DNA of 64,000 nt from Candidatus Amarobacillus elongatus (GTDB lineage Bacteria; Chloroflexota; Dehalococcoidia; Tepidiformales; Tepidiformaceae), in assembly GCA_016703545.1 (NCBI GenBank), contig JADJBX010000001.1:372001-436000 (forward strand). The letters run 5' to 3'. Both the position numbers and the translations under genes were made by a program. The notes under the pieces are model-generated. The model worked only from the letters and a program-made list of their open reading frames with translations. It was not told where the DNA came from and made no database searches. Positions 41,431 to 50,054 of this stretch are shown one piece after another. Within the stretch, counting starts at the first letter, position 1. Every line of letters begins with the position of its first letter.

Positions 41431-42436
41431 CACTCCCCTTGCGGTCGACGTCATCATTCCCACGCACAACCGGCACGCGCGGTTGGAGAGCACGCTGCGG
41501 TCGCTCGCTGCACAGACGTTCCGGGAGTTCGCGGTCATCGTCGTCGATGACGTGAGCGAGCCGCCGGTGCCGGCGCCGGCGGTCCTGGAGGGCGGCATTC
41601 CCGTGCGCGTGCTGCGGACGACGGCGCGCCCCGGAGCGCGAAGCGCCGGGCCGGCGCTGGCGCGGAACCTCGGGCTGCGCGCCGCGACGGCGCCGCTGGT
41701 CGCGTTCCTGGACGACGACGTCGATGCCGCCCCGGACTGGCTCGAACGTCTTGTGTCGGCCGGTCGCGAGCCAGGGACGGCGGTGTTCGGGCCACTGCTG
41801 GCACCCGCGGGCTGGCGCCCCACGCCCTGGAACGCATGGGAGGCGCGCACGCTGGCCGTGGAGTACCGCCGCATGCGCGACGGCAAGTACCCGGCGGGGT
41901 GGCGGCAGTTCTTCACGGGCAACGCGCTGGCACACCGCGAGGAGCTGCTGGCGGCAGGCGGCTTCGACGAAGCGTTCACCCGCGCCGAGGACATCGAACT
42001 GGGCATCCGGCTCGCGGCTCGCGGCGTGCGGTTCGTCTTCGAACCCTGCGCGCGGGGCTGGCACGATTCGCGGCGGACGCTGGAGAGCTGGTTCCGGATT
42101 CCGCGCGAGTACGCGCGCTTCGACGCCGAGATCGCACGCAAGCACCCCGAACTGGACTGGCTGGCCGTCATCGACCTGGAGCTATCGCGGCGCAGCTTCG
42201 CGCTGCGGGCGCTGCGTCGCGCGTTGCCGGCGCCGGTGCTGCGGCGGGGCGTGGCCCGGGCGGCGGCGCGCACGTCACAGGTGCTGTTCGCGCTCGGGTT
42301 CCAGGAGGTGGCGATGCACGGCCTGAGCCTCGCCTACGACCTCGAGTACCAGGCCGCGTTCGCGAGCCTCCCCGGCCCGGTGCGCGGCATCGAACGACCA
42401 CACAACCGTTCCGTGGCGGCGGGAGGACAGGAATGA
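41423..42436 (+). CDS. Family 2 glycosyltransferase
   Basis: A 337-residue GT-A enzyme. The N-terminal nucleotide-binding start DVIIPTHNRHARLESTLRSLAAQ, the metal-binding DxD in VAFLDDDVDAAPDW (about residue 95), and the acceptor motif EDIELGIRLAARG (about 193) are visible. The C-terminal ~100 residues are basic and helical. The sugar cannot be deduced. ATGAGTGA overlap with the Wzy-like gene. Confidence 0.9.
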   Translation: MSDTPLAVDVIIPTHNRHARLESTLRSLAAQTFREFAVIVVDDVSEPPVPAPAVLEGGIPVRVLRTTARPGARSAGPALARNLGLRAATAPLVAFLDDDVDAAPDWLERLVSAGREPGTAVFGPLLAPAGWRPTPWNAWEARTLAVEYRRMRDGKYPAGWRQFFTGNALAHREELLAAGGFDEAFTRAEDIELGIRLAARGVRFVFEPCARGWHDSRRTLESWFRIPREYARFDAEIARKHPELDWLAVIDLELSRRSFALRALRRALPAPVLRRGVARAAARTSQVLFALGFQEVAMHGLSLAYDLEYQAAFASLPGPVRGIERPHNRSVAAGGQE

Positions 42437-43605
42437 GCGAACGCGACGGCACCTGCCTGGTGTCGATTAGCTACACGCGGGCGGGGACCGAAGAGGTGCT
42501 GCTGGACCTCGCGCGGGGACTGGCGGCCGACGGCGAACGCGTCTCGGCGGTAGTCCCGGGTGAACCCGCGCTCGACGGGCTCGTCGCGGACCTGCGTGCC
42601 GCGGGGGCACGGGTCGTGCGCGCGGGCCACTTCTTCGGGCCCGATGTCAGCATCCCGCGGAACGTGCGCGAGCTCCGAGCCGCCTTCGTCGAACTCCGTC
42701 CGCGGACGGTCCACGTCCACACACCGTGGGTGGGGATGGGCAAGGAGGCGGTGGTCGCGGCCTGGCTCGCGGGGGTGCCCTATCGGCTGCGAACCGAACA
42801 GAACCCCGTGCCCGACCGGCTCCACTGGCGGCAGCGGCTGTCACTCGCAGTCACGGACCGGCTGGTCCACGGCATCACGTTCGTGAGCAGCGGGAATCGC
42901 GACAGCCACCTGCGCAACGCCGGCCGAAACCGCCGCAAGTGCGTGGTCATTCCGAACGCGGTCCGCCCGGCGCCCCCCTCGCGGGACCGGGACGCGGTGC
43001 GCGCCGAACTGGGGCTGCCGCCCGAGGCCGTGATCGCGGTAATGGTGGGGCGGCTGGAACGTCGAAAAGGGCCGCTGGACTTCGTGCACGCGGCGGCGGA
43101 GGCGGCGCCGCTCGCGCCCGAGCTGCGGTTCGCGATCGCCGGTGACGGTGAGATGCGTATCGACACCGAAGCAGCGATCGCCGCCGCGGGGCTGCAGGAC
43201 CGCATCCACATGCTCGGGCACCGGCCCGACATCCGCGCGCTCCTCCCGGCGTTCGACATCTACGTGCAGCCAAGCCACTACGAAGGACTCTCCGTGGCCA
43301 TGCTCGAGGCACTGGCGGCGGGCTTGCCGATGGCGACAACGGACGTGGACGGCGTGGCCGAAGTGGCGCCCGGCGGCGATGGCGCGCTGATCGTGCCCAT
43401 CGGCGACGCGGCGGCGCTTGGCGCGGCCGTCGCGCGGCTGGCCAGCGACGCTGCACTTCGCCGGGAGTGCGCGGCAACGACGCAGCGCCGCGTGCTCACC
43501 GAGTTCTCGGTCGAGGCCACATACCAGCGGTACCGGCGGTTCTACGAGCGGGCGACCGCGGGGCGCGCTCCGCACCACGGCACCTCCCGGGAGTTCGCGA
43601 AATGA
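42433..43605 (+). CDS. Family 4 glycosyltransferase
   Basis: A 390-residue GT-B enzyme. SYTRAGTEEVLLDLARGLAADG is the donor-independent N-terminal loop, VVIPNAVRPAP precedes the C-terminal domain, and VGRLERRKGPLDFVHAAAEA plus PSHYEGLSVAMLEALAAGLP (E-x7-E motif) define family 4. It starts inside the stop of the previous gene (ATGA). Confidence 0.92.
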   Translation: MSERDGTCLVSISYTRAGTEEVLLDLARGLAADGERVSAVVPGEPALDGLVADLRAAGARVVRAGHFFGPDVSIPRNVRELRAAFVELRPRTVHVHTPWVGMGKEAVVAAWLAGVPYRLRTEQNPVPDRLHWRQRLSLAVTDRLVHGITFVSSGNRDSHLRNAGRNRRKCVVIPNAVRPAPPSRDRDAVRAELGLPPEAVIAVMVGRLERRKGPLDFVHAAAEAAPLAPELRFAIAGDGEMRIDTEAAIAAAGLQDRIHMLGHRPDIRALLPAFDIYVQPSHYEGLSVAMLEALAAGLPMATTDVDGVAEVAPGGDGALIVPIGDAAALGAAVARLASDAALRRECAATTQRRVLTEFSVEATYQRYRRFYERATAGRAPHHGTSREFAK

Positions 43606-44642
43606 CAAAGCCCCGCCTCGCCCTGTGCCTGGAACAGACCCTCGGGCATCGCGCCCACGGACGGAATATCGAGGAAGCGATCACGGCGGCCGGGGTCGAG
43701 GCGGATATCGTGCGGGTGGAGTACCCGGAGCGGACGCGCCTGCCGCTGCCATGGGCCATCCGCGGCAGCGACATCGCGCGGCGGATGTTGCGAGCCCGCC
43801 CGCCCGCCGATGTGACGTTGTTTCACACCCAGACCGTAAGTCTCTTCGCGCCCCAGGCCGTGCGCGGGGGGAAGTACATCGTCAGCCTCGACGCGACGCC
43901 GCTGCAGGTGGACGCGATGGGCCACTGGTACCAGCACGGCCAGCACCACAGCGCGCTCGAACGTGGCAAGGGTGCGTGGTACCGCGCGGTCCTTGCGCGG
44001 GCGGCGGGGGTGGTGGCGTGGTCGGAGTGGGCAGCGGCCTCGCTGGCGGCGGACTACGGCGTGGACCGCGCGCGCGTGCTCGTGGCGCACCCGGGGGCGG
44101 GGCCGTCGTTTTTCGACCTCGAACGCGAACCCGGCCCATTGCCGCGAATCCTGTTCGTCGGCGGCGACTTCGAACGCAAGGGCGGGCCGGACCTGCTGCG
44201 CGCCTTTGAGCAGCTGCGCGGGAAGGCGGAGCTGGTGCTGGTCACCGGGCACCCGGTGCCCGCGGCCGAGGGCGTGCGCGTCGAGAGCGGCGTGACACCG
44301 GGAAGCGACCGGCTGCACCGCGCGTTCGCGACGGCCGACATCTTCTGCCTGCCCACCTATGGCGATTGCACATCGGTGGCGATCGGCGAGGCCCTGGCCG
44401 CCGGGCTGCCGGTAGTGACCACGACGGTGGGGTCGAACACGGATACCGTGCGCGAGGGCGAGACCGGGTTCCTCATCCCGCCCGGCGATCCCGCGGCGCT
44501 CGCGGAGGTGCTATTGCGACTGGCCGAGGACGCCGGGCTGCGCGAACGGATGGGCGCCGCGGCGCGTGCCGACGCCCGCGCGCGCATGGACGCGGCGGCG
44601 AACGCGGGGCGGATCATCGAGTTCATGGAGGCGGCGGCATGA
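43602..44642 (+). CDS. Family 4 glycosyltransferase
   Basis: A 346-residue GT-B enzyme. ILFVGGDFERKGGPDLLRAF and FCLPTYGDCTSVAIGEALAAGLPVV (E-x7-E-like) mark the C-terminal donor domain. The N-terminal half includes YIVSLDATPLQVDAMGHWY, which resembles mannosyl- or rhamnosyl-type family 4 members. Four-base overlap on both sides. Confidence 0.9.
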   Translation: MTKPRLALCLEQTLGHRAHGRNIEEAITAAGVEADIVRVEYPERTRLPLPWAIRGSDIARRMLRARPPADVTLFHTQTVSLFAPQAVRGGKYIVSLDATPLQVDAMGHWYQHGQHHSALERGKGAWYRAVLARAAGVVAWSEWAAASLAADYGVDRARVLVAHPGAGPSFFDLEREPGPLPRILFVGGDFERKGGPDLLRAFEQLRGKAELVLVTGHPVPAAEGVRVESGVTPGSDRLHRAFATADIFCLPTYGDCTSVAIGEALAAGLPVVTTTVGSNTDTVREGETGFLIPPGDPAALAEVLLRLAEDAGLRERMGAAARADARARMDAAANAGRIIEFMEAAA

Positions 44643-45802
44643 GCATCCGGCTGGCAGTGAGCGCCACGGAAGCGGAGACGGCCCGCCTCGCTGCGAACGG
44701 GCCGCGGAGGGACTTCCTCGAACTCGCGGCGCGGGTTGGCGCGCGGGTGCGGTACCGCGACGACGGCCCCCGGCGGGCGGGCCTCCGGGGCCGCCTGCTC
44801 GGACCGCACATGCGGCAGGCGTGGGCGCTCGCGGGGGAGACCGAGCCCGGGGACACCCTCTTCGCGGACGGCGAGCATGTGGGCCTGCCGCTCCTGGCGG
44901 CGCTCGCGCTGCGGCGGCGGCGGCCGGAGCGGGTGGTCATGATCGGCCACCTCGTAAGCCGCCGCTGGAAGCTGCCGTTGTTCGCCCTCGCCACGCGGAT
45001 CGGGACGACGGGAACGATCGTGCTGCACAGCGTCGAGCAGGACCGGCGGCTGCGCCGCTGGATCGGCGGGCGCTGGCGAACGGCGCTGGTGCCGTACCAG
45101 GCGGACACCGCCTTCTGGACGCCATCTCCGGGCGGCGAGGACGGAACGCCGCTGATTCTCGCGGTGGGGTCGGAGAACCGGGACTACGAGACGCTCGTGC
45201 GCGCGGTCGAGGGCCTGCCGGCGCGGGTCGTTATCGCCGCCGGGAGTCACTGGGCACGCTCGCTCGCGACCGCCGGGGAGCTGCCGGCGAACTGCGAGCA
45301 CCTGTCTCAGCCGCTCGATTTCGCGGGCCTGCGGGAGCTGTACCGGCGCGCGGCGTGCGTGGTGGTGCCGCTGCACGACGTCGCGAACCAATCGGGCGTG
45401 ACGGTGATGCTGGAGGCGATGGCCTGCGGGGTGCCGGTGGTGGTGACGGCCTCGCGCGGGCAGCGCGAAGTGACGCGGGGGCCGCTGGTGCGCGCAATGG
45501 GTGAACCCGACGCAGCGGCGACCGCCGACCGTGGCCCACAGGTGCTCGCGCCCTCGACGGAGGCGTTCGTCGACAGCGGCCTCTATGTGCTGCCCGGTGA
45601 CGTGCGCGGACTCCGGCGGGCGCTGGAAATGGTTCTCGGCGACGCGGGGCTACGCAGCCGCCTTGGAACGGAGGGGCAGCGCACGGCGGAACGCTTCTTC
45701 ACGCTCGAACGGTACGTGGCGAATCTCGCGAGCTGCCTTGGTGTGGCCGAAGACGAACGGGCCGGGGAACGCGCGGCGGCGGCGCACGGCGAGGCGGCCT
45801 GA
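44639..45802 (+). CDS. GT-B glycosyltransferase (family 4-like)
   Basis: A 387-residue protein. The C-terminal half has LILAVGSENRDYETLVRAVEGLP, LYRRAACVVVPLHDVANQSGVTVMLEAMACGVPVV and an alpha-helical tail, consistent with a family 4-like fold in which the E-x7-E motif reads VMLEAMACG. The N-terminal half is Arg-rich and poorly conserved. Acceptor unknown. It overlaps the previous gene by four bases and the next by one (TGATG). Confidence 0.8.
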   Translation: MSIRLAVSATEAETARLAANGPRRDFLELAARVGARVRYRDDGPRRAGLRGRLLGPHMRQAWALAGETEPGDTLFADGEHVGLPLLAALALRRRRPERVVMIGHLVSRRWKLPLFALATRIGTTGTIVLHSVEQDRRLRRWIGGRWRTALVPYQADTAFWTPSPGGEDGTPLILAVGSENRDYETLVRAVEGLPARVVIAAGSHWARSLATAGELPANCEHLSQPLDFAGLRELYRRAACVVVPLHDVANQSGVTVMLEAMACGVPVVVTASRGQREVTRGPLVRAMGEPDAAATADRGPQVLAPSTEAFVDSGLYVLPGDVRGLRRALEMVLGDAGLRSRLGTEGQRTAERFFTLERYVANLASCLGVAEDERAGERAAAAHGEAA

Positions 45803-46959
45803 TGGGCCCGTTCGCGGTGGCGGGAACGGCGGCCACGGCGGTCGTCCTGGCGCATGGTTTGGCGTGGTCGGCATTCGCGCTGGTGGCGCTGCCACGGCCC
45901 GGGGCGCTGCCCCCCGCACGGCGGCCATGGCGGCTCGCGGTCATCGTTCCCGCGCACGACGAAGAGGCGATGCTGGGCGGCACGCTGGCTTCGCTGCGCG
46001 CCGCGGCGTATGACCCCGCGCCCGAGATCATCGTGGTCGCGGACAACTGCGGCGACGGCACGGCCACGGTCGCGCGCGAACACGGCGCGACGGTGCTGGA
46101 GCGATTCGACCCGGAACGGCGCGGCAAGAGCTACGCGCTGTCGTTCGCGCTCGCGGCGCTGGCCGAGCGCGCGGAGCCGCCCGAGGCGGTGTGCTTCGTG
46201 GACGCGGACACGACGGTGGCGCCCACGTTCTTCGCAGCCGTAACGGCGCGACTGGATGGCGGTGCGGAGGCGGTGCAGGTCCACTACGAAGCGGCCGCGG
46301 GCGATTCGCCGCTGAGCCAGCTGCGCCACCTGGCGTTCCTGCTGGTCCACCACGCGCGCCCACTCGGCATGGCGCGGCTGGGGTTGGGGACGGGTCTGAA
46401 GGGGAACGGGATGGCGTTCCGCTGGCACCTCATCCGCGACGGCTTCGAAGGAAGCGGGATCACCGAGGACGCGGCGATGACGCTGGCGCTTGCGAAGCGC
46501 GGAGTGGCGGTCGCATTCGAGCCGCGCGCGTGGGTGCGAGGCCACATGGCATCGAGCTACGCGGGCGCACGGGTGCAGGACGAACGCTGGGAGGGGGGCC
46601 GGTTCGGGCTCGCGCGGGAGGCGCTCGCCGCGGCGGCTGCGGCGCTATCGAAGGGGCACCCTGCCACGGCAGCGGCGGCCCTGGATGTGGCGACGCTGCC
46701 CCTGACATTGCTGGGGGCGCTGGCGGCCGCGGGGGCGGTGCTGGTGCTGGTTGGCGGTGGCCCGGCCTGGCTGGCGGCGGCGGCACCGATCAGCCTCGCG
46801 ACCTACGCGGCGGTTGGACTGGCGGGTGCGCGCGTTTCACCGCGCGAACTGGCCGCGCTGGCCGAGGCGCCGCGCTTCATCGCGCACAAGCTCAGGACGT
46901 ACGCCAACCTTGCCACGCGCCGGGGACCGGCGGGGTGGGAGCGCACGACACGCGAGTAA
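45802..46959 (+). CDS. Membrane-bound family 2 glycosyltransferase
   Basis: A 385-residue protein with an N-terminal transmembrane helix (residues ~3-28), a GT-A domain starting LAVIVPAHDEEAMLGGTLASL, DxD in CFVDADTTVAPTF (about 130), the acceptor/processivity region GSGITEDAAMTLALAKRG, and a C-terminal pair of helices (about 285-340). The design resembles N-acetylglucosaminyl- or hyaluronan-type transferases. Last gene of the plus-strand polysaccharide locus; converges on gltX. Confidence 0.87.
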   Translation: MGPFAVAGTAATAVVLAHGLAWSAFALVALPRPGALPPARRPWRLAVIVPAHDEEAMLGGTLASLRAAAYDPAPEIIVVADNCGDGTATVAREHGATVLERFDPERRGKSYALSFALAALAERAEPPEAVCFVDADTTVAPTFFAAVTARLDGGAEAVQVHYEAAAGDSPLSQLRHLAFLLVHHARPLGMARLGLGTGLKGNGMAFRWHLIRDGFEGSGITEDAAMTLALAKRGVAVAFEPRAWVRGHMASSYAGARVQDERWEGGRFGLAREALAAAAAALSKGHPATAAAALDVATLPLTLLGALAAAGAVLVLVGGGPAWLAAAAPISLATYAAVGLAGARVSPRELAALAEAPRFIAHKLRTYANLATRRGPAGWERTTRE

Positions 46960-46975
46960 TCGGGCGCGGCCGGTC

Positions 46976-48457
46976 TCAGGCGGCGTGCTCGGCCTTCGCC
47001 CGCGCGGTGCGAAGGCGTTGCAGGCTGCGTTCGCGACCGAGAAGCTCGAGCGAATCGAACAGCGGGAGGCCGGTCGCCTTACCTTCGACGGCCACATAGA
47101 GCACCGGCACGAACTTCCGGAGCTTCTGACCGAGCGTGGTCTCCAGCCCGCGCACCGCGGCTTCGATCGCGTCCTTCGCCCAGCGGTCCTCGGCGAGGGC
47201 ATCGAGCGCGACAAGCGCGGCATCGAGGATGGGCAGCGCATCGGCCACGTTCCCGCCGATCTTCTCGGCAAGTGCGGCGGCGTCGTACTCGGGGGCTTCG
47301 AAACCGAAGAGGAACGCAGCCTGTGGTCCGATCTCGTCGAGGCGGGCGACGCGTTCCTGGAGCAGGGGCGCGGCTTTGGCGAGCATCGCGGGGTCCAGCG
47401 GCCGCGCAACCTCCTCGGGGGCGGTGCGCTCCGCCCAGCGTGTCACGGTGCCAATCCAGGCATGCGGCGCGATCTGGCGGATGTAGTGGCCGTTGAGGAA
47501 GTTCAGGCGGTCGATATCGAACACGGCCGGGTTGGGGACGACCCGTTCGAGGGAGAAGTTCCGGGTGAGGTCCTCGACGGAGACGATGCTGGTGGTTGCG
47601 TCCAGGGACCAGCCGAGCAGGGCGAGGAAGTTGATCATCGCCTCGGGCAGGTAGCCGTTCCGGCGGTAATCGAGCAGCGCGGTATCGCCGGTGCGCTTGC
47701 TGAGCTTCTTGTGGTCCGGGCCCATGATGAGCGGCAGGTGGGCGAACTTCGTGGGCTGCAGGTCGAGCGCCTCGTAGAGCTGGAGGTGCTTGGGAGCGCT
47801 CGAAATCCACTCCTCGCCGCGGATGGCGTGCGTGATCTGCATCGCCGTGTCATCGACGATGAGGGCGAGGTGGTAGGTCGGGTAGCCATCGGACTTGAGG
47901 GCGACGAAGTCGTCCTGGAGAGCGTTCTCGAAGGTCACGCGGCCGCGCACGAGGTCGTCGAGGACGGTGACGCCCTCCTTCCGCATCTTGAAACGCACGG
48001 TATGGGGTTCGCGGGAGGCGCGCTCGGCGGAGACCTCGGGGGGGATTTCGCGACAGTGGCCGTCGTAGCCCGGCGGCTGCTTCGCGGCGGCCTGCGCGGC
48101 ACGCATCTGGTCGAGCCGTTCGGCCGTGCAGAAACAGCGGTAGGCGCGGCCGCTCGCAATCAGGTCGTCGGCTGCCCGGCGGTACAACGGCAGGCGCTCG
48201 GACTGGGTGTAGGGCGCGAAGGGCCCGCCGACATCCGGGCCTTCATCCCATTCGATGCCGAGCCAGCGAAGGCTTTCGAAGATCGCCTCGACGGACTCCG
48301 GGACGAGCCGGTTGCGGTCCGTGTCCTCGATGCGCAGGAGGAACTTGCCACCATGGGCGCGGGCGAGGGCCCAGGCGAACAGCGCGGTGCGGATGTTGCC
48401 GACGTGCGGGTCGCCAGTGGGGCTTGGGGCGTAACGCGTGCGGACGATATCGGCCAC
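46976..48457 (-). CDS. gltX: GltX, glutamyl-tRNA synthetase
   Basis: Class I aminoacyl-tRNA synthetase, 493 residues. The HIGH-equivalent is TRYAPSPTGDPHVGNIRTAL at the N-terminus, the zinc-like insert is degenerate (YRCFCTAERLD), and the KMSKS-equivalent is DHKKLSKRTGD (about residue 245). The anticodon-binding helical domain forms the C-terminal ~170 residues. The GTG at 48457 is preferred because the conserved sequence begins there and GGAG lies upstream. Discriminating versus non-discriminating cannot be judged. Confidence 0.95.
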   Translation of the reverse strand: MADIVRTRYAPSPTGDPHVGNIRTALFAWALARAHGGKFLLRIEDTDRNRLVPESVEAIFESLRWLGIEWDEGPDVGGPFAPYTQSERLPLYRRAADDLIASGRAYRCFCTAERLDQMRAAQAAAKQPPGYDGHCREIPPEVSAERASREPHTVRFKMRKEGVTVLDDLVRGRVTFENALQDDFVALKSDGYPTYHLALIVDDTAMQITHAIRGEEWISSAPKHLQLYEALDLQPTKFAHLPLIMGPDHKKLSKRTGDTALLDYRRNGYLPEAMINFLALLGWSLDATTSIVSVEDLTRNFSLERVVPNPAVFDIDRLNFLNGHYIRQIAPHAWIGTVTRWAERTAPEEVARPLDPAMLAKAAPLLQERVARLDEIGPQAAFLFGFEAPEYDAAALAEKIGGNVADALPILDAALVALDALAEDRWAKDAIEAAVRGLETTLGQKLRKFVPVLYVAVEGKATGLPLFDSLELLGRERSLQRLRTARAKAEHAA

Positions 48458-48489
48458 GGCTCGAACTCCGGGGTGCCTCGCGGACGACG

Positions 48490-49437
48490 TCAGGCGGGCG
48501 CGCCCTCGGCGCGAGTCGCTTCGCAAGGCATGGTGTACGGCAAGGCTACGGTTTCAGCACCCATCGTGCGAACGGCCTCGCACATGTCGGGAGGCAGCGG
48601 CGCGGTGACGGTGAGGGTGCCGCCCTCGGGGTGGGGGACGGTGATGCGCCAGGCGTGGAGCAGCTGGCGACCGGGGCCCGGGCGCCCGTAGACCTTGTCG
48701 AAGCGCACGGGGGCGCCCACGCCATCGAGGTGGACGCGAATCTGGTGAGTGCGGCCCGTCTCGGGTTTCACGAGGACCAGCGAGGTCTCCTTGTCGGAGG
48801 CGAGCACTTCGTAGTTGGTGCGGGAGGCACGGCCCTTGCGGACGATGGCCATGCGGGTGCGGTCGCCGGGGTGGCGCGCGATGGGGGCGTCGATGACGGC
48901 GCGCTCCCGTGGCGGGTGGCCGTCGCACACGGCGATGTAGGTCTTGTCAGTTGCGCGGGCTTCGAAGGCGGCGCTGAGGGCGGCCTGGGCCTTCGGCGTC
49001 TTCGCCAGCACGAGCACGCCAGTCGTGTCCTTGTCGAGGCGGTGGACGATGCCGGGCCGTTCGGCGTCGAAGGAGGACGCGTCGGCGCCGAGGCGAACGA
49101 GCCACCATGCGGCCACGCATGGGCCTTCGTCGCCAGGGGCGCCGTGCACCGCGAGCCCGGCGGGCTTGTCGATGACGGTGAGAGCGGAGTCCTCATAGAG
49201 GACGGGGAGGTCGAAGGCGACGTCGGACGCGATGTGCTCGATGGGAGGCACTTCGATTTCGATGGCGGAGCCGGTCGCGACCTGGTGGGAGGGCTTGCGG
49301 GCGACGGCGCCATCGACCGTGCAGTGGCCGGCGGCGATGAGCCGCTGAAGGCGTACGCGGCTGAGATCCGGGAGGGCCGCGGCGAGCGCGGCGTCGAGGC
49401 GGCCGGCGTATTCGGCTGCTAGTCGGTGGACTTCGAT
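48490..49437 (-). CDS. RluD-like 23S rRNA pseudouridine synthase, start codon unusual
   Basis: A ~315-residue RluA-family enzyme. The N-terminal S4 domain is AGRLDAALAAALPDLSRVRLQRLIAAG, and the catalytic Asp lies in PGIVHRLDKDTTGVLVLAK (about residue 122). LVLVKPETGRTHQIRVHL completes the site. No ATG, GTG or TTG occurs near the expected N-terminus: the reading frame runs back into lspA. An ATC at 49437 sits eight bases after AGGAG and is the best-placed initiator. A CTG further up or an indel is also possible. RluD usually follows lspA, as here. Confidence 0.88.
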   Translation of the reverse strand: MEVHRLAAEYAGRLDAALAAALPDLSRVRLQRLIAAGHCTVDGAVARKPSHQVATGSAIEIEVPPIEHIASDVAFDLPVLYEDSALTVIDKPAGLAVHGAPGDEGPCVAAWWLVRLGADASSFDAERPGIVHRLDKDTTGVLVLAKTPKAQAALSAAFEARATDKTYIAVCDGHPPRERAVIDAPIARHPGDRTRMAIVRKGRASRTNYEVLASDKETSLVLVKPETGRTHQIRVHLDGVGAPVRFDKVYGRPGPGRQLLHAWRITVPHPEGGTLTVTAPLPPDMCEAVRTMGAETVALPYTMPCEATRAEGAPA

Positions 49438-49937
49438 GGTTCGTTCTCCTGCATGAGGAGCGTCCAGAGCAGCGCGACGACTCCGATGGTGATGGCTGAA
49501 TCGGCGACGTTGAACGCGGGGAAGTTCGGCACCTTGAGGAAGTCGACGACTTCGCCCACGCGAACGCGGTCGATGAGGTTGCCGATAGCGCCGCCCAGCA
49601 TGAGCGCGAGACCCACGCGCATCAGGGGGTGGGCGAAGCCGGGATTGAAGAGGAAGACGACAATGGCGGCGCCACCGATGACGCTCGTGACGACGAGCAG
49701 TGGGCCGGCGCCCTGGAGCATGCCGAAGGCGGCGCCGGAGTTCGTGATATGGACGAGACGGAAGAAGCCGAGGTCCCAGATGGCGGTGCCGTATTCGATT
49801 TCCTGGCGGATGATCCACTTCGTGAACTGGTCGAGGGCCACGACGGCGACCGCGACGAGGACGAACCAGGCATCGCGCGGGTGCACGGCGAAGCGGCGGG
49901 GCGCGGGCGCGGTATGGCGGGCGGTGACGTCTTCCAC
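49419..49937 (-). CDS. lspA: LspA, lipoprotein signal peptidase II
   Basis: Membrane aspartyl protease that removes signal peptides from diacylglyceryl-prolipoproteins; 172 residues with four helices. Conserved elements: ALDQFTKWII (helix 1), LVHITNSGAAFGMLQG (about residue 62), LMLGGAIGNLIDRVRVGEVVDF with the first catalytic Asp (about 112), and FPAFNVADSAITIG with the second (about 138). GTG start. The C-terminal end overlaps the expected start of the pseudouridine synthase. The lipoprotein at 25745 would be a client. Confidence 0.96.
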   Translation of the reverse strand: MEDVTARHTAPAPRRFAVHPRDAWFVLVAVAVVALDQFTKWIIRQEIEYGTAIWDLGFFRLVHITNSGAAFGMLQGAGPLLVVTSVIGGAAIVVFLFNPGFAHPLMRVGLALMLGGAIGNLIDRVRVGEVVDFLKVPNFPAFNVADSAITIGVVALLWTLLMQENEPSKSTD

Positions 49938-50004
49938 GGAACCATCGTACGGAACGGCGGACGTGGCGTCGCCCCGCGGCCGTTCAGGGCTCTTTCACGC
50001 GAAG

Positions 50005-50027
50005 GCGCCCGCCGGATCGGCGGGCGC
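50005..50027 (-). terminator. Hairpin downstream of ugd
   Basis: A 9-bp perfect stem (GCGCCCGCC with GGCGGGCGC) and a five-base loop lie 28 bases beyond the ugd stop on the minus strand, before lspA. No T-run follows. Confidence 0.6.
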
Positions 50028-50054
50028 GTTCGCATGGGTGTCACGGGATGCGCA

